Positions 11,246-23,724 of a stretch of DNA of 64,000 nucleotides are shown in pieces. Origin of the DNA: Plotosus lineatus (taxonomy: Eukaryota > Chordata > Actinopteri > Siluriformes > Plotosidae); assembly GCA_024760905.1 (NCBI GenBank), contig CM045745.1, positions 8,990,282-9,054,281 on the forward strand, in the 5' to 3' direction. Below the pieces are notes generated by a model that was not told the origin of the DNA, ran no database searches, and worked only from the letters and a program-made list of their open reading frames with translations. Each line of letters opens with the position of its first letter. Position 1 is the stretch's first letter. The translations under genes and the position numbers were made by a program.

Positions 11246-12419
11246 AGAGTACACCCAATGAGGCGATTATACCAGCTGGCCACACGGCCTTCATCCTCTG
11301 CGATCCCAAGCGCCGGAGTCGTCGTTCGGCCCCTTCCCTCCTCTGATTATTGTTAGCCAGGGTGCGGCTAGCATTGAGCTACCATAGCATATTAGCTCAG
11401 GATAGCAGTTGAACGTGCTTAGTTGCCAGAAGACTCTGATCTGATAGCTGTAGTAGGGTCGACCGGTCATAGACGAGCATAGTGCAAAACACGAACAAAC
11501 AAAACAAAAAATAAAACTAATTAAAAAGAACAAAGAAACAATTTGACTCTGAGAACACCGCGACGTCGCCCTCTAGGCAGCGCCATCTTGGAGACGTCAC
11601 TCCAAGACGTCACTCCAAGTTCAATGTAGAAGGACATGAAGTGTAATAAAGTTTATCCTTTTGGTATCATTTGTTAAACATGCCACAGAACATAAAATCT
11701 CACGCACAAACATTCTAAACATTAACTTAGATACTGTACTGGAATAATAATTGAAAAAACACTTTAATACAACAGTTCAGAGGAAACTCGTTTTTTCAGT
11801 CTTATTTCTTCAGAAGAGACATCCAACATTTTCTATCGCTTAGCCAGAGAAGACGCACAGCGTTTGAGTGGCATCATAGAGCTTCACTGGTAATTAAAAT
11901 CATTGTTACATCATCTAAACCAATCAGCAGTAAGGAAGATTGCCATTGGCTGAATTTGAGTGACGTGTCAGTTGCTCGGCAGTCCGTGAATACTCAAACC
12001 GTTAGTGCAAAACCGCGAGTAGTCAAGAGCCTACTGTATATATATATATATATGCATGTTTCAATGAGTGTGTCCATACCAAAATTTTTTCTTCCTTTCT
12101 TCTCCTGCAATTATGTTATTGTGCTTCAATCCACAGTATTCATAACCCAAGTACAAAAAGCTGTGATGAGTGTATAATGAGACTGTCATTCAACTTGGAA
12201 TTGGAAAGCCAGAAACTTGGGCAATATTCACCATAACACACCAGAAACTGTATTTCATTGTCCTTACTGTTGACTTTTACTGAGGACCTCGGTTCGGGCC
12301 ACCAAAAGCGGTGTGTGAGTAAAAAGGAAATACAGGAAGCAGGCAGAAGTCCATGCTAGATTAAGAGTTAGCCCTACCCACTCAACTCTTCTGTCTGATC
12401 TACTCCCCTGTAGTTGTTC

Positions 12420-13560
12420 TCTAAAACATAAACTGTCTTTGTTTTGATGGAGATGTGGCTCAGTGACAAACTTTCAGACACTGCCATTTAACTGGAAGGG
12501 ATAGGTTTTGTTTGAGCTGACCGCAAAATAGAGCTTTGAATCAGATGCCGATGGATTGTGTATCTACATAAACACAGAATGGTTCAGGAACTCGGTGCTA
12601 CCTTCAAGTTGCCTCTTCTCAGTAATGAAGTTTGTGACTGTTAGATGCAGACCATATTTTTGGCCATGATAATTCATTACCATCTACATTGTCAGAGTTT
12701 ACTTTTCCTCTCACACTAATGCAAAAGAAACATTCCATGAATTGTATGGAGCTATCGCAAACTGCAGAATGCACTGGAAATTTGAATCATGCAAATGTCA
12801 GGACAGTGCTCCCTAAATTCCATCAATGTGGACTTTGCAATAAGAGGGGTGAACACATTGGATCTTGCCCTCACAGCCATCACTATGAAATCTGAATTTT
12901 CTATTGACATAGAAATCATCTGACAAGGCTTTGCTTCTTCTGCTACAATTTATAACATGCGGAATCAGATTTTGAAAGTGGAGCTATCATTGCGACATAC
13001 ATAGGTACCCAAAAAAGGTTAAGGGAAATAAAATAATAAAATAAAACTTTTTTTTTTTTTTTTTGCAAAACTTGACTTAGCAGGTTTTGCAAGTGGGCGT
13101 CAAATGCACAGTTCAGTCACATCATCAAGTTTGCTGATTAGATGACTTTGCAGGACCTTATCAATAAGAACATTTCTGCATACAGAGAGGAGGTGCAGTG
13201 ATTGTCAGACAGGCGCAAACTCAACAAGCTGTCTCTGAACTTGTACAAAAAAAAAGTTGGATCATTAAGAGGCACAAATTCTTTGGTGTCCACCTGATGG
13301 GGAACCTCACCTGTTTCCCTCAACACCAGCTGCATAGTCAAAAAAGCCCAACAGCACCTATAATTTCTGCTAAGGCTGAAGAAAGCATATCTTCCAACTC
13401 AGAATATTTTAGTGGAGGACTGAAAGCATCCCGGGCAGTTGCATCACAGATTGGTTTGGAAAATACAATCTCTAACTGCCAGTCACAAAAGTGTATATTA
13501 TACCCCCATTTCACTGGAGCGTGGCAGACTTGCAGAAGCAAAAATGTCCTCATCCTCCAA
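12420..13560 (+). pseudogene. Degraded L2-type LINE (endonuclease and RT fragments)
   Basis: Broken frames give MWLSDKLSDTAI, GNLNHANVRTVLPKFHQ and FAIRGVNTLDL-like sequence (endonuclease core). After a large deletion come AYREEVQ, LSLNLYKKK, SLNTSCIVKKAQQHL and LKKAYLPTQ from the RT C-terminal end. The order matches fish L2-type elements. Multiple stops and the missing RT core make it inactive. Confidence 0.75.
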
Positions 13561-14720
13561 CTTTCCTCAGTCGTTCCATCATCTTCCATGTATGATTCTG
13601 AACGCATTCCTCCACTTTCGGCAGGCCAAAATCTTCCCCGAACGTGCTTTTGAACATGTTCAAAAGCACGTTCACGGAAAAATTTTCCGATAGTGTTCCC
13701 TTAGGTTCCTCAGTTGTTCCGTAAACGTTCCGTCATTTCCTCAAACGTTTCTTGATTGTTCCTTTTGTTCCGCCAGTGTTCCTTGATCGTGCCGCGAGCC
13801 TTCCCCCCTCTTCCGGGTGGTCAAATGCGGCCACAGAATCCCCACAGAATACTCATGGAAGGTTTGCGGAATGGTTGGGGATAACACGGAAGACTTGCGG
13901 AACACTCAAGGAAGTCACTTCCACTCTAAATTATTCCAGTTCATTCACTTTATTTTTTCTGTTTTCCTGTTCACTTAATAAAGTTTTAAAGTTATAATCA
14001 CTGTGGTTTGGACTTGTGTACATGGTTTTTAGTCTGGAATGATTTATTGAGGTGCAAATAAAAGGACATTATTCTTATTAAACATATTATCATATGTTAA
14101 ATTTTAAATTTATTGTACATTATAAACATATAGTATGAATGAGAGAATGAGCTTCCTTGGTCAATTCCGCATATTTATAGGTGGAATCAGGAGCAAAGTC
14201 TTTGATCTTTGCCGATTTTTCCTCGTTGAAACGTGGTTACGCCGGGTATTCCTCAGTCATTCCTCATTCATTCCTTAGTCATTCCGTGTTGAATGTGAAC
14301 GTTCCGCCTTCATTCCGCCATCATTCTGTAGCTCTTCCTTCTAAAATGGAGTAGTGCCGTAGTTATTCCTCGAGTGTTCCGTGCTTTCCGTGAACGTTCC
14401 GAAGGTCTTCCTTTGCAATCCGCACTGGTTCCAAAGGTAATTCGAGAGCTTTTTTTACGCATGTATTCCGACATTGTACCACGGTCTATCCGTGTCTTTT
14501 CCACATATTCCGTGAACATTCCGAAGGTGTTCCGAGGGTACAATTTTCCGTAGGTTTTTGACCCATTTTCCATGTAAAAATGCCGAAGCTCCTCCGTAGA
14601 GTGCGTTCCACGCCTTTCCGCCACGATCATTGCATTCCGCGCTCCAATGAAATGGGAGTATAAAGGACAGCTGAAAAGCTCATTGGAGTCCACTCTTTCC
14701 TCAGTCATGAATATTTCCAC
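13560..14720. repeat. TTCCG-rich degenerate repeat block with a perfect palindrome
   Basis: TTCCG or close variants (ATTCCG, GTTCCG, TTCCT) recur every ~8-20 bases in 13560-13810 and 14160-14700. Between about 13850 and 13925 the motif flips to CGGAA/GGAAG. A perfect 34-bp palindrome occupies 13640-13673 (half-site GAACGTGCTTTTGAACA). A related piece is at 29620-29710. I recognise no family. The 146-codon minus-strand frame (14750-14310) is a by-product of this composition. Confidence 0.7.
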
Positions 14721-14724
14721 CACA

Positions 14725-15555
14725 TGCTGCAACCACAAAGCCACTCGCATTGTGGATGACTACATGTACCCTTCACACAAACCCTTCACATTCCTGTCTA
14801 AAAAAGTACTTAAGCATCTTGGCCCTGTTAATATTGTGTGACCCCCCCATATTAGGTATCAATACTGAAATTCTTGCTGTTAAAACATTTTTTTAAATTA
14901 CATAATTCACACACTAACGCATAAATAGTCTTTATTTTTAAACCTCTTGATGTAAACAAACTCTTATTTTCTCCTCTCACTTACTGCACTTTTTAGTTTA
15001 ATTTTTATTTTTATGTTTATGTTATGATAATACATGCTACCATCAGTTCAGACCAGAAGAAATCAACTTCAAGAAATCACAAGAAAGAAACTTAGATTAC
15101 TTAGGTAAAAGGAAATACAACAAACATGTTTAAGATTTTTTTATAAGAGTGATAAAGAAATAAATTTCTTGTCACCTGTTAAATGAACAATGTGAATCAG
15201 TTTAACAGCTCTTTATTTAGCAGCAATTATAAAAAGAAAGTGCAAAAAAGACAACTAATATAGACAAATATACATGCATATATCCTAGATACACCTATAT
15301 ATCTATCCACATATTCACACATTTACAGACCTGTACAGTACATGTATTCACCTATTCACACATACACAGAAGGGTGAATGATTATGTCAAGAATGCGTGA
15401 TGTACAGTGGATAAGTGGTAAAGCTTTTATTTATAAAATGCTAAAATGCTATACTGTTCGAGACCTTCTCTAAACATGAGTATTGCACTTGAAAATGAGT
15501 ATTGCACTGTCCATGAAGATGGTCTGAATGATGTTTTTTTCAGTCAGTGTGTGTG
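14725..15555. other. No feature seen
   Basis: AT-rich, with no known repeat or coding signal apart from short frames. Confidence 0.4.
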
Positions 15556-15559
15556 TGAT

Positions 15560-16060
15560 GGTCATGGTGGTGGGGTTACATGCTTGACAGCTTGTGGGCA
15601 AAAGCAAAAGCTGTTCTTGAGACTTTTAGTTTCGTTTTTACCGCACACCCTTTGTTGTGCTTTTCCCACCTGGTGGGAGATGTTTGTAGTCCACTTAAAC
15701 TGAGCAGAGATGTGGACTCCAAGAAACACCTCACTCTCTCTACCTCATCTCCCTCAATGTAGAGGGCAGAGTTCTCAGTTTGTTTTGGTCTCGAGAAGTC
15801 CATTATTATTTCTTTGGATTTGGATGTGCTTTGTTTCAGGTTGTTGTTGTTGTTGTTGTTGTTGTTGCACCTTCGCCGCAGATGCAGGAACTCCTTTCTG
15901 TAGATAACTCATTGTTATCAGTAATCAAACCAATGTCGGTGGTATCATCAGTGAATTTCACGATGGTGTTGCTCAAGTGAATGGGGGAACAGTTTTGTAT
16001 GAACAGAGAGAAGAGGCGGGGGCTAAGAACAGACCTCTGTGATGTTTTGTTGTTCAAGCC
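15560..16060 (-). pseudogene. L2-type LINE RT fragment
   Basis: The minus-strand translation gives QRSVLSPRLFSLFIQNCSPI then HLSNTIVKFTDDTTDIGLI. This is the RT palm with a changed catalytic box (FTDD where FADD is expected). Downstream there is a degraded EVFLGVHIS...NISHQVGKAQQR segment. A (GTT)n run at 15839-15867 breaks it. Inactive. Confidence 0.8.
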
Positions 16061-16785
16061 CTCGCCTCTTCTCCCTGTTCATTTTGGTTTTCCTGTGTTT
16101 TTCTAATCCTGTTTTCTACCCAGCAGTGCAGGCTGTGGCTGAGGGGGTGTGACTGACCTACTTCTGGTAGTGTGCAGCAGGGCACACCTGATCTCGCTCC
16201 TCAATCAACTCACTATAAAGACCAGCTGCACCTTCACCTTGCGACCAGAAGATTGCATGATCTCACTCGGTTGCTGCCTTGTGCTCTCCCCTTGCTCCTG
16301 GTTTTTGCTATGTGGTCAGCCAACCTTCCTAGCCACATTCTCCAGTGTTTACTAGTGTTTATTTTCTTTGGTGTCTCCAGTGTTTGTTACTGTTTATTTT
16401 TTTCAGTGTCGCCAGTATTTATTACTGTTTATTTTCTTCGGCGTCTCCAGCGAGTAAATGAAGTTAACCTATCAAACTTTTAATTGTGTCATGCTATTTC
16501 TGGGTCCAGCTGAAAGTTCCAACCATAACAGACAGCCTTGATGTGAGACAAAACATGTCTCTGGAAACATTTGGTGATGATGCGGGTTAGGACAACTGGG
16601 TGTTAATCATTCAGGCAGCTTGGTCCTCTTAGGCACTGGAATAATGATGTGCATCATACATTGCACGCGTGAGAGGTTAAAAATGGTGGCGGAAATCTCA
16701 CACTTGTTGATCTGCACATGCTTTAAGTAACCTTCCTGTTACTCTGTCTGGACTACTAAGTTTCCTCATGTTGATTCCTGCAGGG
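16061..16785. other. Unassigned, possibly more degraded LINE
   Basis: No clear frame. It adjoins the L2 fragment and may be its decayed upstream part, but I cannot show this. A local CTCCAGTGTTTRCT-like sequence recurs three times around 16340-16450. Confidence 0.3.
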
Positions 16786-16790
16786 TGGGG

Positions 16791-17140
16791 GGCAGTGGTG
16801 GTCTAGTGGTATAAGGTGCTGAATCGCTGATCCAAAGGTTGGGGGTTCGAGTCCCACTCTCCACAAGGTTGTCACTGTCCCCCCCAGTGCAGCTAACTGG
16901 GTTATCAAAGGCAGGCCATGTCTCTCAGTGTCTCTCAGTGTCTATGGTGAGAGGCATGTAAAAGAACCATTGCTGACTTTCATAAAGAGTAGGCTGCAAA
17001 GTTGTCAGCGTGTTTCTGTCCCTTGCTTAAAAGGGTTGTGACAGGATGGGCATCCGACATAAAAAAAACTTAAACGTGCAAATCAGATGATTCGCTGTGG
17101 CGACTCCCGAGAAAAAGGGAAAAAGCCGAAAGGAAGGCAG
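16791..17140 (+). repeat. SINE, head B with RTE-type tail
   Basis: Head GGCAGTGGTGGTCTAGTGGT, box B-like GGGTTCGAGTCCC, and a tail ending GATTCGCTGTGGCGACTCCC...AAAAGCCGAAAGGAAGG. It directly abuts the RTE LINE that follows. Confidence 0.9.
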
Positions 17141-19352
17141 GGTAGGAGCACACAGGTAGACTACATCTTGTGTAGACGATATAGTTTGAAGGAAGTCAGT
17201 GACTGCAAAGTAGTAGTGGGTGAGAGTGTTGCCAGACAGCATAGGATGGTGGTGTCCAAGATGATGCTGATGGTGAAGAAGGCAAAAGCAGAGCAGAAGA
17301 CAAAGTGGTGGAAGCTGAAAAAGGAAGAGTGTCGTGTTGTCTTCAAGGACAAGTTGAAACAGGCTTTGGGTGGTCAGGATGTGCTTCCAGAAGACCGGAC
17401 AACTACAACAAATGTGATCAGGGAGAGAGGTAGGAGAGTACTTTGTGTGTCCTCTGGAAGGAAAGTAGATAAGGAGACTTGGTGGTGGAATGAAGTGCAG
17501 GAGTGTGTACAAAGGAAGAGGTTAGCTAAGAAGAAGTGGGACATTGAGAGGACTGAAGAGAGTAAACAGGAGTACAGGGATACATGGCATAAGGCGAAGG
17601 TAGTGGTGTTAAAGGCCAAACAGAGGGCGTATGATGACTTGTATGCCAGGCTGGACAGTAAGGAGGGAGAAAATGATTTATACAGGTTGGCACAGCAGAG
17701 AAATAGAGATGGGAAGTACGTGCAGCAAGTTAGTGTTTAAGGACAAAGAGGGAAATGTATTGATTGATGACAGAAGTGTGCTGGGAAGATGGAAAGAATA
17801 CTTTGAAGAGCTGATGAATGAGGAAAATGAGAGCGAAAAAAGAGTAGAAGAGGTGACTGTTGAGGACCAGGAAATAGCAAAGATTAGTAAGGGTGAAGTG
17901 AGGAGGGCATTGAAGAGGATGAAGAATGGAAAGCCAGTTGGTCCTAATGACATACCGGTGGAGATATGGAAGTGTCTAGGAGGGGTAGCAGTAGATTTTC
18001 TGACAAGAACATTCAACAAGGTCTTAGAGTGAGAGGATGCCGGAGGAATGGAGAAGTGTGCTTGTGCCCATTTTTAAGAACAAGGGAGATGTGCAGTGTT
18101 GTGTCAACTACAGAGGGTTAAGTTGATGAGCCATACGATGAAGTTATGGGAAAGAATACTGGAAGCTAGACTAAGGGCAGAGGTCAGCATTTGTGAACAA
18201 CAGTTTGGTTTCATGCCAAGAAAGAGCACCACAGATGCAGTGTTTGCTTTGAGGATGTTAATGGAGAAGTACAGAGAAGGTCAGAAGGAGCTGCTTTGTG
18301 CCTTTGTGGGTCTGGAGAAAGCATATGACAGGGTGCCAAGAGAAGAACTGAGGTATTGCATGAGGAAGTCTGGAGTGGCAGGGAAGTATGTTAGAGTGGT
18401 GCATGACATGTATGAGAGATGTAAGATAGCGGTGAGGTGTGCTGTCGGTGTGACAGAAGAGTTCAAAGTGGAGGTGGGACTGCATCAAGGGTCAGCTCTG
18501 AGCCTCTTTTTGTTTGCAATTGTGATGGACAGGCTGACAGACAAGGTTAGACAAGAATCTCCATGGACTATAATGTTTGCAGATGACATTGTGATCTGTA
18601 GTGAGAGCAGAGAACAAGTGCAAGAAAATCTAGAGAGGTGGAGGTATGCCCTGGAAAGGAGAGGAATGAAGGTTTGCCCCAGTAAGACAGAATACATGTG
18701 TGTGAACGAGAAGGACCCAAGTGGAACAGTAAGGTTAAAGGGAGCAGAAATAAAAAAAGGGGGAGGATTTTTGTGCTTAGGCTCAACAATCCAAAGCATT
18801 TGAGTGTGGAAAAGAGGTGAAGAAGCGTGTGCAGGCAGGTTGGAATGGTTGGAGAAAAGTGTCTGGTGTGATGTGTGTTAGGAAGGTATCTGCAAGAATG
18901 AAAGGAAAAGTGTACAAAACGGTGATGAGGCCAGCGATGTATGGTTTAGAAATAGTGGTGCTGAGGAAAAGACAGGAGGCAGAGCTGGAGGTAGCAGAGA
19001 TGAAAATGTTGAGGTTCTCTTTGGGAGTAACGAGGATGGATAGGATTAGGAATGAGCTCATCAGAGGGACACCACATGTAAGAGGTTTTGGAGACAAAGA
19101 CAGAGAGGCTAGATTGAGATGGCTTGGACATGTACAGAGGAGGGATGGTGAATATATTGGTAGAAGAATGCTGAGGTTGGAACTGCCAGGCAAAAGGCCT
19201 AGAGGAAGACCAAAGAGAAGATTTATGGATATGGTGAAGGAAGATATGAAGGTAGTTGGTGTAAGAGAAAAAGATGCACATGATAGGGTGAAATGGAGAT
19301 GGATGATTCACTGTGGCGCCCCCTGAAGGGAGCAGCCGAAAGGAAAAGAAGG
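17141..19352 (+). mobile_element. RTE-type LINE, 5' truncated, frameshifted
   Basis: Begins inside the endonuclease (STQVDYILCRR then VVVGESVARQHRMVV). The RT palm motifs follow across three frames: ALKRMKNGKPVGPNDIPVE, MPEEWRSVLVPIFKNKGDVQ, LMSHTMKLWERILEARLRAE and EQQFGFMPRKSTTDAVFALR. Next come FVGLEKAYDRVPREELRY, VEVGLHQGSALSLFLFAIVM and FADDIVICSE (FADD at about 18575-18586). The C-terminal region has LRWLGHVQRRDGEYI and RPRGRPKRRFMD. Frameshifts near 17740, 18030, 18100 and 18800 and a stop at about 18801 inactivate it. The 3' end GATTCACTGTGGCGCC...AGCCGAAAGGAAAAG is nearly the tail of the head-B SINEs. It fits the RTE clade as I remember it. Confidence 0.88.
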
Positions 19353-20365
19353 TAACATGGCCCTGGAGCAACTTTGTTGATTTGTACTGCTCCAACAGTG
19401 AATAGTTAAAATGACAGTAAATATTCACTTTAGATGACTGACACATTGGTTCATGGCAAAGATAAAAGCAGATGCCAATGCAGATTAAAGGAGACATTTC
19501 AAAAATAGTCTAAAAAGTACAAATTCAAAAAAAGGCTTGGTATGAGACACAGGAGTAATACTTCAGACGAAGCATGTGCAATGTCTTTATATATTGTGAA
19601 TAGTAAATGGAATGGGAGCCAGATGTTCAGAAAATGTTGCACAGTCATGTGATATACATGTGAATTATTTTGTGACAGATTGGTGGGATGCATGCTGGGA
19701 AGTGTAAATCGAGTTCTGACTATGCTGTAACAGAACTCCTCTCAAGGATATCCTTCTTGGAGTTGCTCTCTTTTAGAGACCACCACTGTAACATGGACCT
19801 TGTTTGTCAGGGTGGTTTATGTTTACAGAGTTGTGAGGTGGCAGGACAAGATGGTGTGTGACCTCATTGAGCTCTAAGTTTCTTATATAGGCAAATGCAA
19901 CTACCATTAACTTTCTTGTATCTGGAGCAATGATGAAGGTTGTGAGTGGACAGCCACACAGGGTCTCATGGGTGGCAGATTGGTGACTGAGCTCTGTGTT
20001 TACTAGCATTCTTCTTTGGTTGTTTTGTAGTGGTGGTTTTCTGATGTGCCTAAGCCCAAACTTGCTTCACAAGGAGAACCTAATATGTGCTAGAATGTTG
20101 TGAGGCCCATTGTGAAAGGACACTAAGTTCTGTATGGATTTAGCCCAAGGAGGATTCATGCCTAGCGGTTTTGTGCCTTCAAGCAGTTATTCTCCAGGAA
20201 TCTCGTGATCTCCTGATTATGTTCTATGTGGCCACTAGCTTCCAGATGACAGCCCAATGTGAGACTCACTGTGGTGCCCAACTTCTGCATGAATGCCTCT
20301 CATAATCTAGAGGTGAAGTGGTGATTTTAACAATATCTTCAGGAATGCCAAAAGTTTGAACATCT
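19353..20365. other. No feature seen
   Basis: About 1 kb between two RTE pieces, without a gene or a repeat I can name. Confidence 0.4.
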
Positions 20366-20735
20366 TCTTTTCCTTTTGGCTTTTCCCTTCAGGGGTCACC
20401 ACAGCGAATCATCTGCCTCCCTTATCCTTTGCATCTTCTCTTACACCAACTACTTTCATGTCCTCCTTCACCACATCCATGAATCGTCTCTTTGGTCTTC
20501 CTCTAGGCCTTCTGCCTGGTAGTTCCAACCTAAGCATCCTACTAACAATATACTCACTATCCCTCCTCTGTACATGTCCAAACCATCTCAATCTAGCCTC
20601 TCTGACTAGTCTTGCTGATACCCTCCTATCACACATCACACCGGACACTTTTCTCCAACCATTCCAACCTGCCTGCACACGCTTCTTCACCTCTTTTCCA
20701 CACTCTCCATTGCTCTGGATTGTTGAAGCATGAGG
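20366..20735 (-). mobile_element. RTE LINE 3' fragment
   Basis: The minus strand reads ECGKEVKKRVQAGWNGWRKV, then after an internal deletion REARLRWFGHVQRRDSEYI and RRPRGRPKRRFMD. The 3' end TGTGGTGACCCCTGAAGG closely resembles the end of the 17.1-19.35 kb element. Confidence 0.85.
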
Positions 20736-21276
20736 GTGAAAATTATTTTGATGGTAGTCATGAGGCAGGCAGTGAGGTATGTTGGAAGTGTTCATAGAGC
20801 CTCATGCTGACTGCCTGAGAGACAGTGGTGGTTTGCTGAAGAACCCAATGGCAATGTGACACCAAGGGTGTTGTGGCAAAAGTAAGGGATGATCTTTCCT
20901 TTGGGGAAATCATGGAGTACCTTGTTGTATTCTGAGCTTTATATTCCTCCCTCTGTGATGATGTAGAGTATTTCTGATTGTGCAGATCCCAGGTATAAAA
21001 AAATGCCACTATACCCAGAACTTCGGGCAGGGCGGCAGATGAAAGAAGACAATGGATAGAATAGAAAATACATAGTAGTATAGTAATTTTACTGAAACAA
21101 CATCCAAAGAACAACACAAAATAGTTTTATATTAGGTCAAGTAGTAATTTCTTTTCAGACCAAGGAACTCTTTTGCCACAATTCTTGCCTTTATAGACCT
21201 ACAACCTATGATCACATATCAGTAGGAGAATATTGTTGCCAAACAACTCGTTAAATTAAAAACTCCCATGGATATT
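20736..21276. other. No feature seen
   Basis: No recognisable gene or repeat; a 119-codon minus-strand frame has no motif. Confidence 0.35.
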
Positions 21277-21480
21277 ATGGGTACGGTATGGTAGTGTAGT
21301 GGGTAGCACATCTGCCTCACAGCAAGAAGATCCTGGGTTCCATTTCCAGGCTCAGGCATTTCTGTATGAAGTTTGCACGTTTTTCCTTTGTGGATTTCCT
21401 CTGAGCACACATTAGGACATTGATATATGCTAACTGGCTGTTAAAAACTTACCCTAGATATTTCACCTAGATGCATCCCC
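21277..21480 (+). repeat. SINE head A, 3' truncated
   Basis: GGTATGGTAGTGTAGTGGGT and CTCACAGCAAGAAGATCCTG, then GTTTGCACG and ACTGGCTGTT. Confidence 0.75.
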
Positions 21481-21561
21481 GTTAAATTGCAATACCAGTT
21501 TTTAAGGTGCCACACTGACGTTGTCGTCATTTCTTATATTTATATTCTGTATTTATATATG

Positions 21562-22031
21562 CAGGGATCCCTCGCTACTTCGCGCTTCAATTCATGCTGC
21601 TTCAGTGCATCGCGTTTTTTTTTTTTAAATATTCATCGAATTAAAAAAATAAGGAAATTAAGGAAGAATAGGGCAAAAAGTTAAGGAAAATGCCACAAAA
21701 CAAAGCCAATTATGCAAAAAAACAAACAACCAAACAAAGAAAAACAAAACAACAACAACAAAAATAACACCCAAAACCCCCCATCAAAACTTCTTACATT
21801 TTTATGTGAGGCGCGCACCCATCTGAGTGTGTGTATGCGTATCTGCGTGTGTGTGCACGTGCGTCTGTGTATGCATTTATATTTTATTTACAGCTTATGC
21901 ATGATTTTTGAATGTTTAATTGTTATTATAAGCATTTATAGCATATACATTGTTGATCCTATTTTGCAGAATTCGGCGGTTGCAGAGGGTTCTTGGTCCC
22001 AATTAACTATGGAAAGTGAGGGATCCCCGTA
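21562..22031. mobile_element. Family E MITE (Tigger-like ends)
   Basis: Ends CAGGGATCCCTCGCTACTTC and (read inward from the right) CGGGGATCCCTCACTTTCC. The internal block GGAAATTAAGGAAGAATAGG is shared with copies at 35607, 44176, 50774 and 57154. Confidence 0.8.
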
Positions 22032-22075
22032 TACCATAATTAGGATTAAGCAGTTCAGAAAATGAATGAATGGGT

Positions 22076-22700
22076 TTTCTTTATTAAATTTAATTCTATG
22101 TACTTATTATTGTAATTATTCACATAAATCTCTTGCCTAAATCTTGTGTAGTACCAATCATAAGCCTAGTCTAATATAGCTGACACAATTTCATCCAAGA
22201 CAATTTTTGTTTAATTCCATAATGTCACTTCTCTTATGTTTCATTATTTGTCCTTGTTTGAATTGTAGATAACATGCTTTTTAGCATAATGAACATGTGA
22301 ACAAAATTATAAGTTAATAAAAGAGCATGCACTATAACAGTTATAAAATACCTAAGTAGACTTCATATTAAACTGTAGTTAATTTCCTGTTCCATGGTCT
22401 GTATTTTTTTTATAACAAGTCACCTAAATAAGGATGGTTTAAGTTTAATTCTGGTTCTTCATTAGGTAACATCTCATCACATTGTCTGAAGGATTTTTTT
22501 TTTTTTATTCAGGTGTGCAGAACATTTGACAGTCATGTTATGTAATGTGAGTGTCAATATTCAAGTGACTGAGATTGGTAAGGTGTATGCTGGGAGTTCT
22601 GAGTGTGCTGTGAGCAGATTCCCAAACAGCAGAACTCTGGATAGAGAAAGAGAAGGGACCAGTCTGGGAGAAAATCAATCAATTTGAATGGATAACAAAC
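22076..22700. other. No feature seen
   Basis: AT-rich, with no repeat recognised. Confidence 0.35.
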
Positions 22701-22708
22701 AACAGAAA

Positions 22709-22712
<4 letters not shown>

Positions 22713-22774
<62 letters not shown>
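22713..22774. repeat. (CA)n microsatellite
   Basis: About 30 uninterrupted CA units. Confidence 0.95.
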
Positions 22775-22775
<1 letters not shown>

Positions 22776-22944
22776 ACATACATATTGGGCACATCCTTTA
22801 CTCTTATATATACACACACACTATTCATTTATACAACATCAAGCTAAAGATTTGTTGCAGAATTTTTTCTCTCAAAACAGTCATAAATAGGCACAAAGAA
22901 AATATCTTCTTATAAATAACAACGACTCTCTCATCAAATGCTCA

Positions 22945-23216
22945 TTCATTCATTTTCTGAAACGTTTAATCCTAATTAGGGTCGTGGGGAGGCTGGTGCC
23001 CATCTCAGCCGACTCTGGGCAAGGGCAGAGTACACCCTGGGTAGCTCGCCAGCACATCATATGGCAGAAGCACGCTGACGGCTATGCAGCCTCCTCTTGA
23101 CAAAAGTCAGCAATGGTTTTTATATACATGCCGTTCAGCATAGACAGTGAAAAACATAGCCAGCCTTTGATAACCCAGTTAGCTGCACTGGGGGTCTTAT
23201 CAAATGTGTCAAGATA

Positions 23217-23260
<44 letters not shown>

Positions 23261-23262
23261 GT
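22945..23262 (-). repeat. SINE (tail A, head-B body) followed by (ATA)n
   Basis: The minus-strand head-B body is joined to tail A (CCTAATTAGGGTCGTGGGGA at the plus-strand start). The tRNA-like head is lost. An (ATA)n run fills 23217-23262. Confidence 0.8.
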
Positions 23263-23724
23263 GTGCATGAAATGTATTTGATCAAAATGCAGTGAATGTT
23301 TATTTTAATAATACTATATAAATACAAATTTACGTTTGATGCTTTTATATGTATAATGTTTATAGAACTACACAGCAATGAACTTATTTCAAAGTTATTT
23401 AACTTAAGCAATCATATATATCAGTGCAATAAATAATGAACATTGTGTTTAATGAGAGTAAAGACAACTTATTTAGTTCATCAGAAAGAGAAGTGCGTTC
23501 CACCTGAACCAAAATATTATTTTTCATTGACTCTACACAAAAACATTGAGTTCGACGATCCTTACATATTATAATAAGTCCTGTATTGCCTTAATTTTGT
23601 GACTTTGACAGGAAAAATTTATCTTTAATAAGTGTCCTCTGCTTGAATGTTGAAGTTCTGTGTTAGCATGAAGCTGCAATTTTGCAGGTAAAGCATTCAT
23701 TTTATAATTTTTATTTATTTTCTT

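Larger units (their letters stand above)
10217..12036. mobile_element. Tigger-like family D element with nested insertions
   Basis: The left end CAGTAGGCCCTCAATATTTG and the right end, read inward as CAGTAGGCTCTTGACTACTC, are related terminal inverted repeats. The right ~250 bp matches the family D MITE at 47691-48579 (ACCAATCAGC, GCCATTGGCTGAATTTGAG). The interior is filled by a Tigger-like end fragment (10358-10435), an hAT-like segment and a LINE fragment, so the boundary reading is an inference from the ends. Confidence 0.6.

Noticed and set aside
14310..14750. 146-codon open frame on the minus strand
   Set aside because: Lies wholly in the TTCCG-rich block; composition explains the lack of stops and no domain is visible.
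17141..19352. Intact, potentially active RTE element
   Set aside because: At least four frameshifts or stops and a truncated endonuclease.
22688..22915. Regularly spaced repeats that might suggest a CRISPR-like array
   Set aside because: Pure dinucleotide microsatellite in a vertebrate-type genome; no spacers.
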